Shown here piece after piece: positions 55,601 to 61,610 of a stretch of 64,000 nt of DNA. Origin of the DNA: CAYVTZ01 sp964454685. Its GTDB lineage: Bacteria > Bacillota > Clostridia > Christensenellales > Christensenellaceae. Positions within the stretch are counted from its first letter, which is position 1. Every line of letters begins with the position of its first letter. A model generated the notes under the pieces. The model was not told the DNA's origin. It saw nothing but the letters and a program-made list of their open reading frames with translations, and made no database searches. The DNA lies in contig CAYVTZ010000012.1 of NCBI GenBank assembly GCA_964454685.1, positions 23,229-87,228 on the forward strand, in the 5' to 3' direction. A program made the translations under genes and the position numbers.

Positions 55601-55891
55601 TGCGGAAGGCGTGGGTGAAGTGTCGGGGGGCGTCTCTGCGCTTGCTTGAGGCGTGGGAGAAGCGGGCAAAGACGGCTCCGCAGAATCAACAGCCGGAAAA
55701 GAAGGTGATGCTTCCGGCGGTGCGGGCGGGGCTTCTTCCGCAGGAGCGGAGGAGATGACAACACCGGGCGTGGCTGGCTCGGGGCTGCCTTCGGCGCTGA
55801 CTGCGACGACAGTTGCCGGCAATAAGGATAAAACGACTACAAGTGCCAAAAACAAAGCTGTCAACTGCAAACTCAACTTTTTCCGATTCAT
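46649..55891 (-). CDS. Giant wall-anchored SpaA/CnaB-repeat surface protein
   Basis: A 3,080-residue protein. A signal peptide (1-34) leads to a Pro/Ser/Ala-rich stalk (35-130). Residues of about 140-1150 hold several adhesin-type Ig-like modules with the pattern WxxxVN (LSWKLTVNKLGADLSDI, IYWEVEVNPNSLNIQ). From about 1160 to 3020 there are some 15 SpaA/CnaB (prealbumin-like) repeats, each with an opening Lys strand (SITK, VRVQKF) and the late YxLxExxAPxGY, residues that form the isopeptide Lys-Asn bond with a catalytic Glu. The C-terminus has a sorting signal SPKTG (3045) in place of LPxTG, a membrane helix and RKRRKR. TAGGAG precedes the start. No sortase gene is present in the window. It is likely a large adhesin or pilus-like fibre. 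Confidence 0.92.
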   Translation of the reverse strand: MNRKKLSLQLTALFLALVVVLSLLPATVVAVSAEGSPEPATPGVVISSAPAEEAPPAPPEASPSFPAVDSAEPSLPASPTPQASAETPPDTSPTPSAAPDSQPSPQPAPTSLSTPEPSIAPQPSAPDLDQIIKDGLRLFALPLSDVADYTGGNIYRYTLKPPSPLLSEGFSSAKITIFNQKDGYNKTDTGTDRNVKFHFEVTMDDDFLYRQIETISQRIDYPMQGRTESDDDYEQRVNHYLNALTDVPPLVFSYDLGSDFNKCPRQEGTITDAGGKNFGTYVLEQGIVSVHFFNETYAYQGVYATFSFEVQLDDDATLDDDDIEAAFKDGRVIQQSVGSTGGGSGGDGPLPYGLEKQGPARVTTSVIDYTLSLLSPPSEKPLNEMILVDRLPQGLDVQSVMLDGVLLDESAYSVVSTSSGRDLQYVFPSEAEIGKKTTAEFVITLALDRTEYQTLVDTNKYNKTFSNQAELREAGKDKPLATSNSIETQMNLSFLQKTGSQENLKGTRFSWTVDANTRLPHLEYGYLVDQLCSGYHQYDFDSGITVVGKSGTTVYSNANGNITRISGSIPWETLTAENLKTLVGSATGAVYYEYDSTEPNPFYVAGGAEPEFLQLGVLVLPFTGLQGTAQEANVQIKYSTNINLHGMSVDNYLLHAASKSVVVSNVVNLLWKNRAGGNGPGPAPQPDIVNFGKRVDTAIDILDKKGVSYDPKTRKLSWKLTVNKLGADLSDIKVTDVLPQGVYNSGSIQVSYVKYDTLAEDFVVSGGALSTDPAQPAYYALIPPEKDADGKLEIFIKEPLPPQYYYSFNVSLQLEDPTLLSKQGIGKLSNTATIDALIDGSPKNSSLTAQLSIPNTLIKKRAVQSYNYITNEIYWEVEVNPNSLNIQNAAIADTLPIGTGFKVDQLTNVKVDGIADPTLLQAVKNGVSINGDIVTFPLGNITKPVVLEFATTVTDAFRNSAEFLDSGTQFLNLSELTGNILNSYGVSAAITNATAQAVQTVRSGHMVKSGKYNKDQGCIDWDVLINVDQKNIFGTSFLEQLYLPSENPIHELRVGSLKLYEMTLRANGSAEVAQDVTANLPAYGLSESPAGFRFDFPDAGSGSNSKVYRVTFTTDLTGSDPNATIKNVVYLKGAGDVTVDESNTSNGGYSGGFDATDAAGRNPRPKVSITKSSSNSVQDPGKSGLLLDGAVFDLEAYSFTGDIENGIQVNSSGLVKKYGKVRLTSDGLAVFLNVMAGDHFVYRLQETQAPAGYALDSTPQFFLFPTVASAFDKVTVTETIGSSTKTYSDQPVINPTTDDKGNPLYANAQIALQNVPLAGSGFHFTKQQPDRYSYDSSKETVTYRPLAGAIFRLEPQGDLKDKVTTQYATSDASGQVNFPALDAGTYRLTELKSGSSLAVGASCTLTVAWDATLGQYTHTLGSVSGSGLKFEKDISDQYIATNDYLRSTVSITKLAAFADSATFADGARNAERLAGTTFTLVGKTDGSLTDNYTKTTGKTDVNGKVSFYNVPPGTYTLSETTAPDGYVKSTAAYAVVITEKDTTSVIGEYPAGTKHYGKTTEVTITPSVHNPATLENEINNRPVHGSISFTKTAYWGATGLVDLNAKHLDGVRFGLFRRIVTTDGKGVPVTYDATTPTYEAVSDASGDTTFSRVEYGDYILKEIDPPKGYQPFSMEIKRTSLGASGETPFAYVISAPVQNIVRRLPALDFFKVTSDEAPVSNVGFTLFRRGDIVSPTGSGLVLDVPAAAISYGRYQPTSPGTALDTIQSDGNGAFHINDLPIGDYLLLETVAPPDLQSGFTRVALGFTVQEKANSGDCEVVGMRVCEQLSYAASPVDLSGSITPATGNTWKEIDPISGKYKIINYLKFASVQINKVFANRTSGAPVSTGQIKGAATFEITLDGQTTPYFTLKTDPATGRFVQNANGTYTDALSGKEKYLYYGSYTLRETVPPAGAVIDSNSYAFRLADGTTGHQGTAWVRNSGTPVVTYVPAGGSEPDPAQHGYFNLLSRGTVSLKKLADDDSSLLSGAQFILYAGSTPVASLKEQAGPIYLLSNAKASGGVYAASDSVTGQPYLYESDGIWRLLSGTYTIKESVPPSGYAPIPDFTIQIDASGNVTVGAAAAGYAQMKDGVIELKNKIIKTPLQFVKYDQDGTLQGATFRLTNVEGTHTYATSDASGSVLFPDLVYGTYTLKESSAPSGYATGKSVVTVNVDALGVLSIINGSTPVTIAELETLMRNQKTMLRIAKQDEQNHSVSGVTLQLSGNFTDNTNTRIWVTDGTTPEYKGLLIGGETYTLSETRRVAGYLSAHTAVFRMELDGSITPISGFAANQNTLTQQDGAPMLILRDLTIQGSIELRKSIPAGQQDYSGITFDLYRSKQAVDIDHPTDLPTPDPSADVKVNTAPITLDAAGKATLRSLSEGYYYLLETGTRNDLCFAPQPSEVVYLGPAQHAAAPVVIAMQNEALNAGVELKKVDAVDGAPISGTQFTLYRTSGTTPQACAQGITDGDGVLRLPIPGKGRYQLRETQPARGYQLDPAAAFTADFAVGNSPTFQNSVLDLTAEPAQNVIDRYNLTLNHASYRNEGLTNPRQPGTLTLRKQDAADASALNGVTFTLYKKSDSTGIAAFWDFITGNTYTAVDEQVWTQESGEAGSLQLRNLAWGEYRIEETGWPQGYRPPTDVTFDFTIGKTATEVVLDVALGSIQNERTQLLLSKVTPNGRYIAGAQLKLAGKFADGSSEVKWISDAQPKEFLGQLLPNEQYRLTEESAPAGYQPIREALVLEMDANGDLIGSADNHYALVNQPITVRVQKFSPQGQPLKGCVFRVSGVFAPLPTQLHSVQKQESIIVDDAHPDALVGRMIPGNEYLLQEMTAPHGYVVGGSVRFTVNETGVIQMLDHSTEYVVDENGNIRMTNDPTTMKFAKVDPDGKFLDGVVLRLDGRLANGKTSHTIMPGTKGAVALDELLIEGERYTLSELTAPAGYQLIETPIVFDFLPGNLVKLAQPNEYARLTSVIEHQTIPKTIFTLSIRNQPIVSPDPPPNDPAGGQSPKTGDERPLLPWLILACSAALVPVLLIQTRKRRKR

Positions 55892-56290
55892 TTTGATTCA
55901 CTCCTACACACAAAGCCTTAAAATATAGCCAAATTACAAGTATACAATGGTATCTTATATAATAGTCGAAAAAAAGCAGAAAAGCAATAAAATCTAATAC
56001 ATTTTGGAAAAAATAATAAGAATTTATGTAAAAAAATTCGAAAAAACGGAAAATTTTTAAAAAACGCGGTTTAAATAACGATTGAATACGGTTGCCGATG
56101 TATATATCTTACAGAAGATGCGTTGAAATAGATCTTCTGTTTCACGCGGTTTTAATGATTTCGAACCGATGAAAATACTTATAAAAAAGCATTTGCGCGA
56201 TTGTGAGCCGCGACGGTGTGGCAGGCACGAGGTGCAAAGGTGAACAATGTATATCAAAAGAGATCGCAAGCGGAATATCTGAAAATGCAC

Positions 56291-56319
56291 ACAAAAAAAC
56301 AGCAGTATGAGCTGCTGTT
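56291..56319 (-). terminator. Terminator on the - strand downstream of deoC
   Basis: On the - strand, AACAGCAG (56319-56312) pairs with CTGCTGTT (56305-56298), loop six, followed by TTTTTTTGTG. It is about 300 bases beyond the deoC stop, so the deoC mRNA would carry a long 3' tail containing the repeat below. Confidence 0.75.
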
Positions 56320-56389
56320 CAGGCTGCTTTGCAAAATGACTTTTATCGTTGCCACGTCGCAACACGCCTTTTTTGGCTTGCTGCGCGCG

Positions 56390-56530
56390 AAAGGCGCAAA
56401 ACGACGCACGTAAGATGCAACGAGACCGTAACGAGCGCGCCCAGAAAGGGTTCCCGACCGGAAGATGGAGCAGCCCGCTATAGCGGGAGACGGAATCCGC
56501 AAGTTCAGAACGTCGAGATTTGCAGATTTT
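56390..56530. repeat. Diverged copy of the 44.6-kb repeat type
   Basis: It shares the order of elements with the tandem units at 44.6 kb: a GAGCG region, AAAGG, CCGGAAGAT, then the hairpin CCCGCTATAGCGGGAG (CCGCTttAGCGG at 44.6 kb), then GTTC..AACGTCGA (GTTTGCGAGGACG). Identity is modest and judged by eye. Confidence 0.4.
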
Positions 56531-56625
56531 TTAACAGTCCGGCAAAGCGCTAAGATTTTTTCGACACGCAGCGGAACACTTTTTTGGATGCAAGCAGCAA
56601 GAAAAACGGTATGTGATGCGTGGAA

Positions 56626-57351
56626 TCAATAGGTGTCCTGACTATCCACCTGCGCAGTGAACAATGGTTCACGACCCAGGCGGGCATCGACATCGTGCAG
56701 AATTTTAATGGCGGAAGGCGCTCCGATGCCAAAGCGGCTTGCTCCTGCATCAATCATTTCCAGCATCGTATCAACGCTGCGTACGCCGCCCGCTGCCTTG
56801 ATGAGCGCAGCATCGCCAATGGCGTCTTTGATGATTTTAATATCCTGCACTGTGGTGGCGCGATCGTAAAAGCCGGTGGAAGTTTTGACGAACGCGGCAC
56901 CCGCCTTGACGGCGACTTCCGCGGCAACGGCGATTTGCGCTTCGCTGAGCAGCGGTGTTTCGATAATCACCTTGACGGGAATGCTGACCGCCTCACAGAC
57001 GACTTCGATATCGTGCTTGGTATATTTGAGGTTGCCGGACAAAAAGGCACCGACGTTCATGACGATATCCAGCTCTTTTGCGCCCAACAGCTCGACCTGC
57101 TTTGCCTCATAGACCTTGGCGGACGTTAACTCGCCGCCGAAGGGAAAACCTGCTACGCTGCAATTTTTGACGGCAGGATTTTGCGCCGTTTTTTTGATGG
57201 TGTAGCTTAGATAGCTGGGGAGAACAAAGGTGCTGGCGCAACTATACGCCGCTGCAACCTGACACAACAGGTCTACGTCTGTAATGGTCGCGTTGGCTGC
57301 GACTGCGGTAATATCGATGAGCTGCGGCAATTCTTCCATTGAAAAGGGCAT
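56626..57351 (-). CDS. deoC: Deoxyribose-phosphate aldolase
   Basis: A 241-residue class I aldolase that splits 2-deoxyribose 5-phosphate into glyceraldehyde 3-phosphate and acetaldehyde in deoxynucleoside breakdown. The Schiff-base Lys156 is in AAFVKTSTGFY, the proton-relay Lys185 in LIKAAGGVRS, and Asp95 in ELDIVMNVG. The ATG at 57351 follows GGAGG by seven bases; a longer frame up to 57447 has no site and adds unrelated residues. It is a single-gene unit; no deoxyribokinase or nucleoside phosphorylase gene lies nearby. Confidence 0.94.
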   Translation of the reverse strand: MPFSMEELPQLIDITAVAANATITDVDLLCQVAAAYSCASTFVLPSYLSYTIKKTAQNPAVKNCSVAGFPFGGELTSAKVYEAKQVELLGAKELDIVMNVGAFLSGNLKYTKHDIEVVCEAVSIPVKVIIETPLLSEAQIAVAAEVAVKAGAAFVKTSTGFYDRATTVQDIKIIKDAIGDAALIKAAGGVRSVDTMLEMIDAGASRFGIGAPSAIKILHDVDARLGREPLFTAQVDSQDTY

Positions 57352-57506
57352 ATCATAACCTCCGAAATTGATTGTTTCTGAAACGACGTGTGCGCAACGG
57401 ACTGCCAAGCAAGGACAGGTTCCCCTGCCGGGTGCAGGGGACGTCATAAGATAAGAAGCTCGAAAACTGTGCTACAACAGTATTTTTGCATCGTTCAGCA
57501 GTGATT

Positions 57507-57535
57507 ATTATAGCGGGTATTTGGAATAATGTAAA
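57507..57535 (-). promoter_or_regulatory. Sigma-A promoter of deoC
   Basis: On the - strand, TTTACA (57535-57530) and TATAAT (57512-57507) are 17 bases apart. The ~150-base leader contains a small stem-loop (CCCCTG/CAGGGG, 57422-57440). Confidence 0.7.
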
Positions 57536-57628
57536 TTACTTTTTTTAATGAAAATACATTAAATTTTTGCGTGGGCAGGCGATACGCGCGATAAAAAACA
57601 AACAATTTGAAGAATCGGATGCTGGGGC

Positions 57629-57657
57629 TTGGCTTTTGCGGCGCGGGATGGTAAAAT
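57629..57657 (+). promoter_or_regulatory. Possible promoter of the WYL-nadE transcript
   Basis: TTGGCT (57629-57634) and TAAAAT (57652-57657) are 17 bases apart, placing the transcript start about 28 bases before the TTG start of the WYL gene. Confidence 0.5.
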
Positions 57658-57691
57658 AAAGTAGAATATCGCAGAGGGAGGATGCTGCACA

Positions 57692-58690
57692 TTGGAAAAA
57701 GGTACGGGAACGGAACGGCAGCTTTTTATACTGTCTCTGCTGGCGCAGAGTGCTACGGGATATTCGATTTCTGAAATTATAGAGCGCTTGGATCGCTTTG
57801 CCGGCATTGAGGCGACGCGGCGCGTGGTGGCGCGTGATCTCGACTACATCACACAGCATTTTTATGTGTATGAAGATGTGGTGAACGGCGTGACCGTCTA
57901 TAAAGCAGACAAATATGAGCTTTCCAAAATCGACTTTTCGATGAGCGAGGTGGTTGCGCTCTATTTTGCGCGTGAAATGATGCTTTCTTACGAGGAGCTG
58001 AACCTTGCGGACAGCGCGGTGCAGATCATCGACCGCATACTTTCCAAAATGCCGGAGATCTCCAAATCGGCATTGACCGAGATGAAGAAAAACATCAAAG
58101 TGGAGCGGGTACACGCGCCCAAAGAGCAGATTGACGAAGAAATTTTACAGATTATGACGCAGGCGGTTACGGACATGCGCAAGGTGCGGGTGGTTTATCA
58201 TGCCTTTTACCATGACCGGACGGATACGCGCGAGTTTGAGCCTTATGTGCTGGAAGTGCGAGACGGCACGTGGCATGCCATTGGCTTTTGCCATCTGCGT
58301 GGCGCGGTGCGCGACTTGCGCCTTTCGCGGATCATCAAAGCGGAGTTGCTGGCGGATACATTTGATGCGCCGCAATCCTTTTATGAAGAATACCGCAAAA
58401 AGCGGTTTGACAAGCTGGCAGGCGAGCAGGCAGAGGAGATTCGGGTGCTGTTTCACGATGAGGCGGCGCGACTGGTGCAGGAATACCATTCATATCGAGC
58501 GGATCGGCTGACTCCTTGCGCGGCGGGCTTGACGTTTGAAAAGCATGCCGCAATCACGCCGGACTTGATTTGCTGGATCTTGTCCTTTGGCGCGGGGGCA
58601 ACGGTGCAGCATCCGCCGCATTTGGTGGAGCGTGTTCGGCAGGAGACGGTGAAAATGACGCAGCGATATTTGGCGGAGGAAAATCAATGA
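57692..58690 (+). CDS. WYL-domain transcriptional regulator
   Basis: A 332-residue regulator. An N-terminal winged helix (residues about 8-65; YSISEIIERLDRFAG and RRVVARDLDYI) is followed by a WYL domain (about 165-235; KVRVVYHAFYHDRTDTREFEPYVLEV, TWHAIGFCHLRGAVRDLRLSRI) and a WCX tail. The start is TTG, with GGGAGG ten bases upstream. The nadE gene starts within its stop codon (ATGA), so the two are translated together; regulation of NAD synthesis or of the linked RelA/SpoT-like gene is a plausible role. WYL proteins often answer nucleotide or DNA-damage signals. Confidence 0.88.
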   Translation: MEKGTGTERQLFILSLLAQSATGYSISEIIERLDRFAGIEATRRVVARDLDYITQHFYVYEDVVNGVTVYKADKYELSKIDFSMSEVVALYFAREMMLSYEELNLADSAVQIIDRILSKMPEISKSALTEMKKNIKVERVHAPKEQIDEEILQIMTQAVTDMRKVRVVYHAFYHDRTDTREFEPYVLEVRDGTWHAIGFCHLRGAVRDLRLSRIIKAELLADTFDAPQSFYEEYRKKRFDKLAGEQAEEIRVLFHDEAARLVQEYHSYRADRLTPCAAGLTFEKHAAITPDLICWILSFGAGATVQHPPHLVERVRQETVKMTQRYLAEENQ

Positions 58691-59823
58691 AGCAACGTGA
58701 AATTTTATCTAAACTAAGCCCCGACTTTGCGCGGGATGGACAGACGGACTACATCCCACAAAAGCAGAAGCAGATTGTGGACTTTTTGGCGCAGTATTTG
58801 CGCGTGAGTGGCATGAAGGGATTTGTGCTGGGCGTTTCCGGCGGCATTGACAGCTTTTTAGCGGGGTGCTTGTGCGCGCAGGCTTGTGCGCAGGAGCGGG
58901 CGAAGCTGCATCTTTTGATGCTGCCCAACGGCACGCAAAGCGACATTGCCGACGCAAAGGTGAGCGTGGATTTGATGCAAGGGATTTATCCGGAAGCGAT
59001 TGCGGAAACGATATCGATTGAGCATAGTTTTGCGGGGATGGTACAGGATTTGCGTGCGTCGAAATGCTTTGAAGATGATGCCGTTACACTGGGGAACTTG
59101 CAGCCGAGACTGCGTATGACGGCGCAATATGCGCTGGCGCGCAAACTTTTGGTAGTAGGAACAGACCACGCAGCGGAATCCGTTACGGGATTTTTCACCA
59201 AATACGGGGATGGCGGAACAGACATCAATCCCTTGCAGGATTTGATCAAAGACGATATCTATGCCATGTCTGCGTCCTACGGCGCACCGCAAGCGCTGCT
59301 GAACAAACAGCCTGCGGCGGGGCTGGGCATCACAGAAACGGATGAACAGGAACTGGGCATTGCCTATGCGGACATTTGTGCCTATTTGAAGGGGAATTTG
59401 ATTGATGCGGCTTTGCAGCAAAAGCTGGAGGGGTATTTTGAATGCAGCCGGCACAAGCGCAGGGCACCTGCAAGCTTGCTGGATCGGTTTGATACAAAAC
59501 CGTTGACGACGCACATTGTGACAACGGTAGAAAATGAGGAAAAGACCATTGCGTATATCAATGCGCATCCGCGGCAGAATGTATTATATGTGCAGCGCCC
59601 CGGTGTGCAGATTTCGCGGGCATATTACGAGCGGGTGATCAAAACCACGAATACGCCCATAGAACGGTTTAACATCTTTGAGACGCAAGGAATTGTGCCG
59701 CGCAACGAGATTTACGGTGCGCTGGATGAAAACGCGTTCGGGCGCGTCGTGGTCAGTGGCAAGGCAAACGCGATGTTTGAGCTGGAGCATGTATTGACGG
59801 ACAAACAGATTACGATACTCTGA
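58687..59823 (+). CDS. nadE: NAD+ synthetase (ammonia-type core) with C-terminal extension
   Basis: A 378-residue protein. Residues 1-275 form the NadE core that amidates deamido-NAD with ATP and ammonia: the PP-loop is LGVSGGIDSFLAG (residues 48-60), followed by VVGTDHAAESVTGFFTKYGD and DINPLQDLIKDDI. The usual enzyme stops after GYFECSRHKRRAPAS. Here about 105 more residues follow (with YVQRPGVQISRAYYERVIK and VPRNEIYGALDENAFG) that I do not recognise. There is no glutaminase domain. The ATG at 58687 overlaps the WYL stop. Confidence 0.9.
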   Translation: MKQREILSKLSPDFARDGQTDYIPQKQKQIVDFLAQYLRVSGMKGFVLGVSGGIDSFLAGCLCAQACAQERAKLHLLMLPNGTQSDIADAKVSVDLMQGIYPEAIAETISIEHSFAGMVQDLRASKCFEDDAVTLGNLQPRLRMTAQYALARKLLVVGTDHAAESVTGFFTKYGDGGTDINPLQDLIKDDIYAMSASYGAPQALLNKQPAAGLGITETDEQELGIAYADICAYLKGNLIDAALQQKLEGYFECSRHKRRAPASLLDRFDTKPLTTHIVTTVENEEKTIAYINAHPRQNVLYVQRPGVQISRAYYERVIKTTNTPIERFNIFETQGIVPRNEIYGALDENAFGRVVVSGKANAMFELEHVLTDKQITIL

Positions 59824-59883
59824 TCAAGTTGAAAAAATAAAAAAAGGTGTGGCGGGGCAGGATGCCCCAAAAGGAGAAGCAGG

Positions 59884-61248
59884 ATGGACATTATTAACCG
59901 CGTGGATGAGGTGGTCGAATATTATGAAAAGGTGCGCTCGTCGTATGAAGATATTGCGCAGCAGCTCAAAGATTGGATGGAACGACTGATCATTCGCAAC
60001 TCGGAATATACGCTGAGCTTATCGTATCGCATTAAGGAACCGGACAGCGTACGCGAAAAATTAATTCGCAACAGCGCCTATCGGGTGCACACAACGGAAG
60101 AAGAGATCATTGCGAACATTCAGGACATCATCGGCATCAAAATCGAGTGCAAGTTTACCGAGGATGAAACGTATGTCTATCATTTGATGGAGAGCTTGCT
60201 GCCGCTGACGGACGATCAAATCTATTTTTATCATGCGGATTTTCCGAAGATGCGCTTTAAAATGAATGAGCGCCAGCCTGTGAAGCAGAAAAACGGATTT
60301 GATATCTATAAAATTGATGCGCGCTTTGAGGACAAGGAAAGCGAAAAGGATTTGCGCGTCAACTTTGAAGTGCAGATCAAGTCCATGATCAACAACTTCT
60401 GGGGGGAGATCGAACACAAGGTTATTTACAAGAGTCAATCTTACTTTATGGCGGAGCAGGAGGTTTTGGAAACGCTGGTTGCCATCCGAGAGAACCTTTC
60501 GCTGGTTGACCATCAACTGCATGAACTGTACAAGCGATACAAGCGTGACGACAGCGCCAAGCTGCATTACCGTAAAGAGAACATTCAGAACATTTTGTCC
60601 AAGCTGATCCATGACACGGTTGCGCGCAAGATGCAGAATGATTTTGGTTTTGTTGTGCAGTTTAAGGACACGTGCGACGCGATTGTGGATTATCTGTTTA
60701 TCGTCAACAACGCGACGCAGATGGAGGAATACGGACGTGTGATGACGGATGTTTTCTACATTGCGGGCAACATGGCGAAGGAGGAACTTAACTTCCGCGA
60801 ACCGCTGCGCATCGATCGTGAAATCAAGACGGGCGACGCCTTCATCGACACGATGGCGCTGACCATTCAAAAGCTGATGAATGTGGACTTCAACTGGCAT
60901 CTGTTTTTCATGATTTTATTCGAGATTGAACGGGGCAGCAATGACGACGACTTGGAAACCTTCCTGCGCTATTTAAAAGGGCGATTGACGGTGAATGCGG
61001 ACTTGCAGCGCATCAAAGAGGTGTTTCCGGCTGAACTTGCCGACAAGATCAAGAAGGATCTGATCAATGAGATGGCGTATGTGTTCCGCAGGCAGGCGGA
61101 CATTAAGATGCTGCATCTGGACGGGATGAAGGTGTTGATTACGGCACTGAAAAAGACGGTGGAGGACATCATCAAGGATAAACCGGACTGGAACAAGGAA
61201 AAGTCTATTTATCTGTTGTATTTGAATAATTCGATTCACATGGAGTGA
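59884..61248 (+). CDS. Divergent RelA/SpoT-fold nucleotidyltransferase-like protein
   Basis: A 454-residue protein. Residues of about 40-185 match the RelA/SpoT synthetase fold: YRIKEPDSVREKL (49-60), DIIGIK (81-86), FEVQIKS (161-167) and FWGEIEHKVIYK (172-183). Key positions deviate: the Arg of DxxGxR is Lys86, and the substrate-binding GYxxxH motif reads GFDIYK, with Phe139 in place of Tyr and no His. There is no HD hydrolase, TGS or ACT domain; the last 260 residues are helical and unrecognised. It starts 60 bases after nadE, with AAGGAG upstream and a hairpin GGGGC/GCCCC before it. Synthesis of (p)ppGpp is uncertain. Confidence 0.75.
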   Translation: MDIINRVDEVVEYYEKVRSSYEDIAQQLKDWMERLIIRNSEYTLSLSYRIKEPDSVREKLIRNSAYRVHTTEEEIIANIQDIIGIKIECKFTEDETYVYHLMESLLPLTDDQIYFYHADFPKMRFKMNERQPVKQKNGFDIYKIDARFEDKESEKDLRVNFEVQIKSMINNFWGEIEHKVIYKSQSYFMAEQEVLETLVAIRENLSLVDHQLHELYKRYKRDDSAKLHYRKENIQNILSKLIHDTVARKMQNDFGFVVQFKDTCDAIVDYLFIVNNATQMEEYGRVMTDVFYIAGNMAKEELNFREPLRIDREIKTGDAFIDTMALTIQKLMNVDFNWHLFFMILFEIERGSNDDDLETFLRYLKGRLTVNADLQRIKEVFPAELADKIKKDLINEMAYVFRRQADIKMLHLDGMKVLITALKKTVEDIIKDKPDWNKEKSIYLLYLNNSIHME

Positions 61249-61270
61249 GTTTTTAGAGTGGAATAGATCA

Positions 61271-61330
61271 TTTTCTTTTCTTTTTGGAACAAAAGAAAAA
61301 CCAACTTAGAATCGGAAGGCGCGGGGAACG
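61271..61330. repeat. Intergenic repeat, copy 2
   Basis: TTTTCTTTTCTTTTTGG and AACAAAAGAAAAA form an imperfect palindrome, followed by CCAACTTAGAATCGGAAGG and CGCGGGGAACG. Same layout as copy 1 at 32583. Confidence 0.55.
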
Positions 61331-61431
61331 TGAAAGATATCAAATGAAGGAGCGCCAAGGTGCAGCGGAATGAGGCGCAGGACATGCTACGAGCAGAATG
61401 AAGATGCGGGATGCGTCCACGCATAGGAATG

Positions 61432-61499
61432 GTTTCCCTTTAGAAAAAAGAGAAGGAAGTATCAACTTAGAACCGGAGGGCGCAAGGGCGCGGGGGACG
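61432..61499. repeat. Intergenic repeat, copy 3
   Basis: Starts with TTTCCCTTTAGAAAAAAGAG, then ATCAACTTAGAACCGGAGGG and CGCGGGGGACG, nearly the same tail as copy 2, 160 bases away. Shows that the tail, not only the A/T hairpin, is repeated. Confidence 0.55.
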
Positions 61500-61610
61500 A
61501 TAAAACGATAAAGCAAAAGTGACAAACGAGAACAATACCGGAGTGTCAAAAAAAGCGTCAGTGCTGTATCGACAGATTGAACAATATTTTTAAAATAAAG
61601 AGGCGAAACT

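Larger units (their letters stand above)
55892..56625. other. 734-base spacer with terminator and repeat
   Basis: Between the divergent-looking ends of the giant gene and deoC there is no credible gene. The first 170 bases are very AT-rich and should hold the promoter of the giant gene, but no clear pair of hexamers is found. A 9-bp hairpin ACAGAAGAT/ATCTTCTGT lies at 56111-56140. Further right are the deoC terminator (56291-56319) and a repeat copy (about 56390-56530). Confidence 0.6.
61249..61610. other. 362-base spacer before thrS
   Basis: Contains two copies of the TTCTTTT-type intergenic repeat (61271-61330, 61432-61499). No T-box leader (no AGGGTGGNACCGCG-like antiterminator) is visible, although thrS is often T-box controlled. 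The last 100 bases are AT-rich and may hold the thrS promoter. Confidence 0.6.

Noticed and set aside
61249..61610. T-box riboswitch before thrS
   Set aside because: No conserved T-box sequence or following terminator was found; the spacer is mostly repeat copies.
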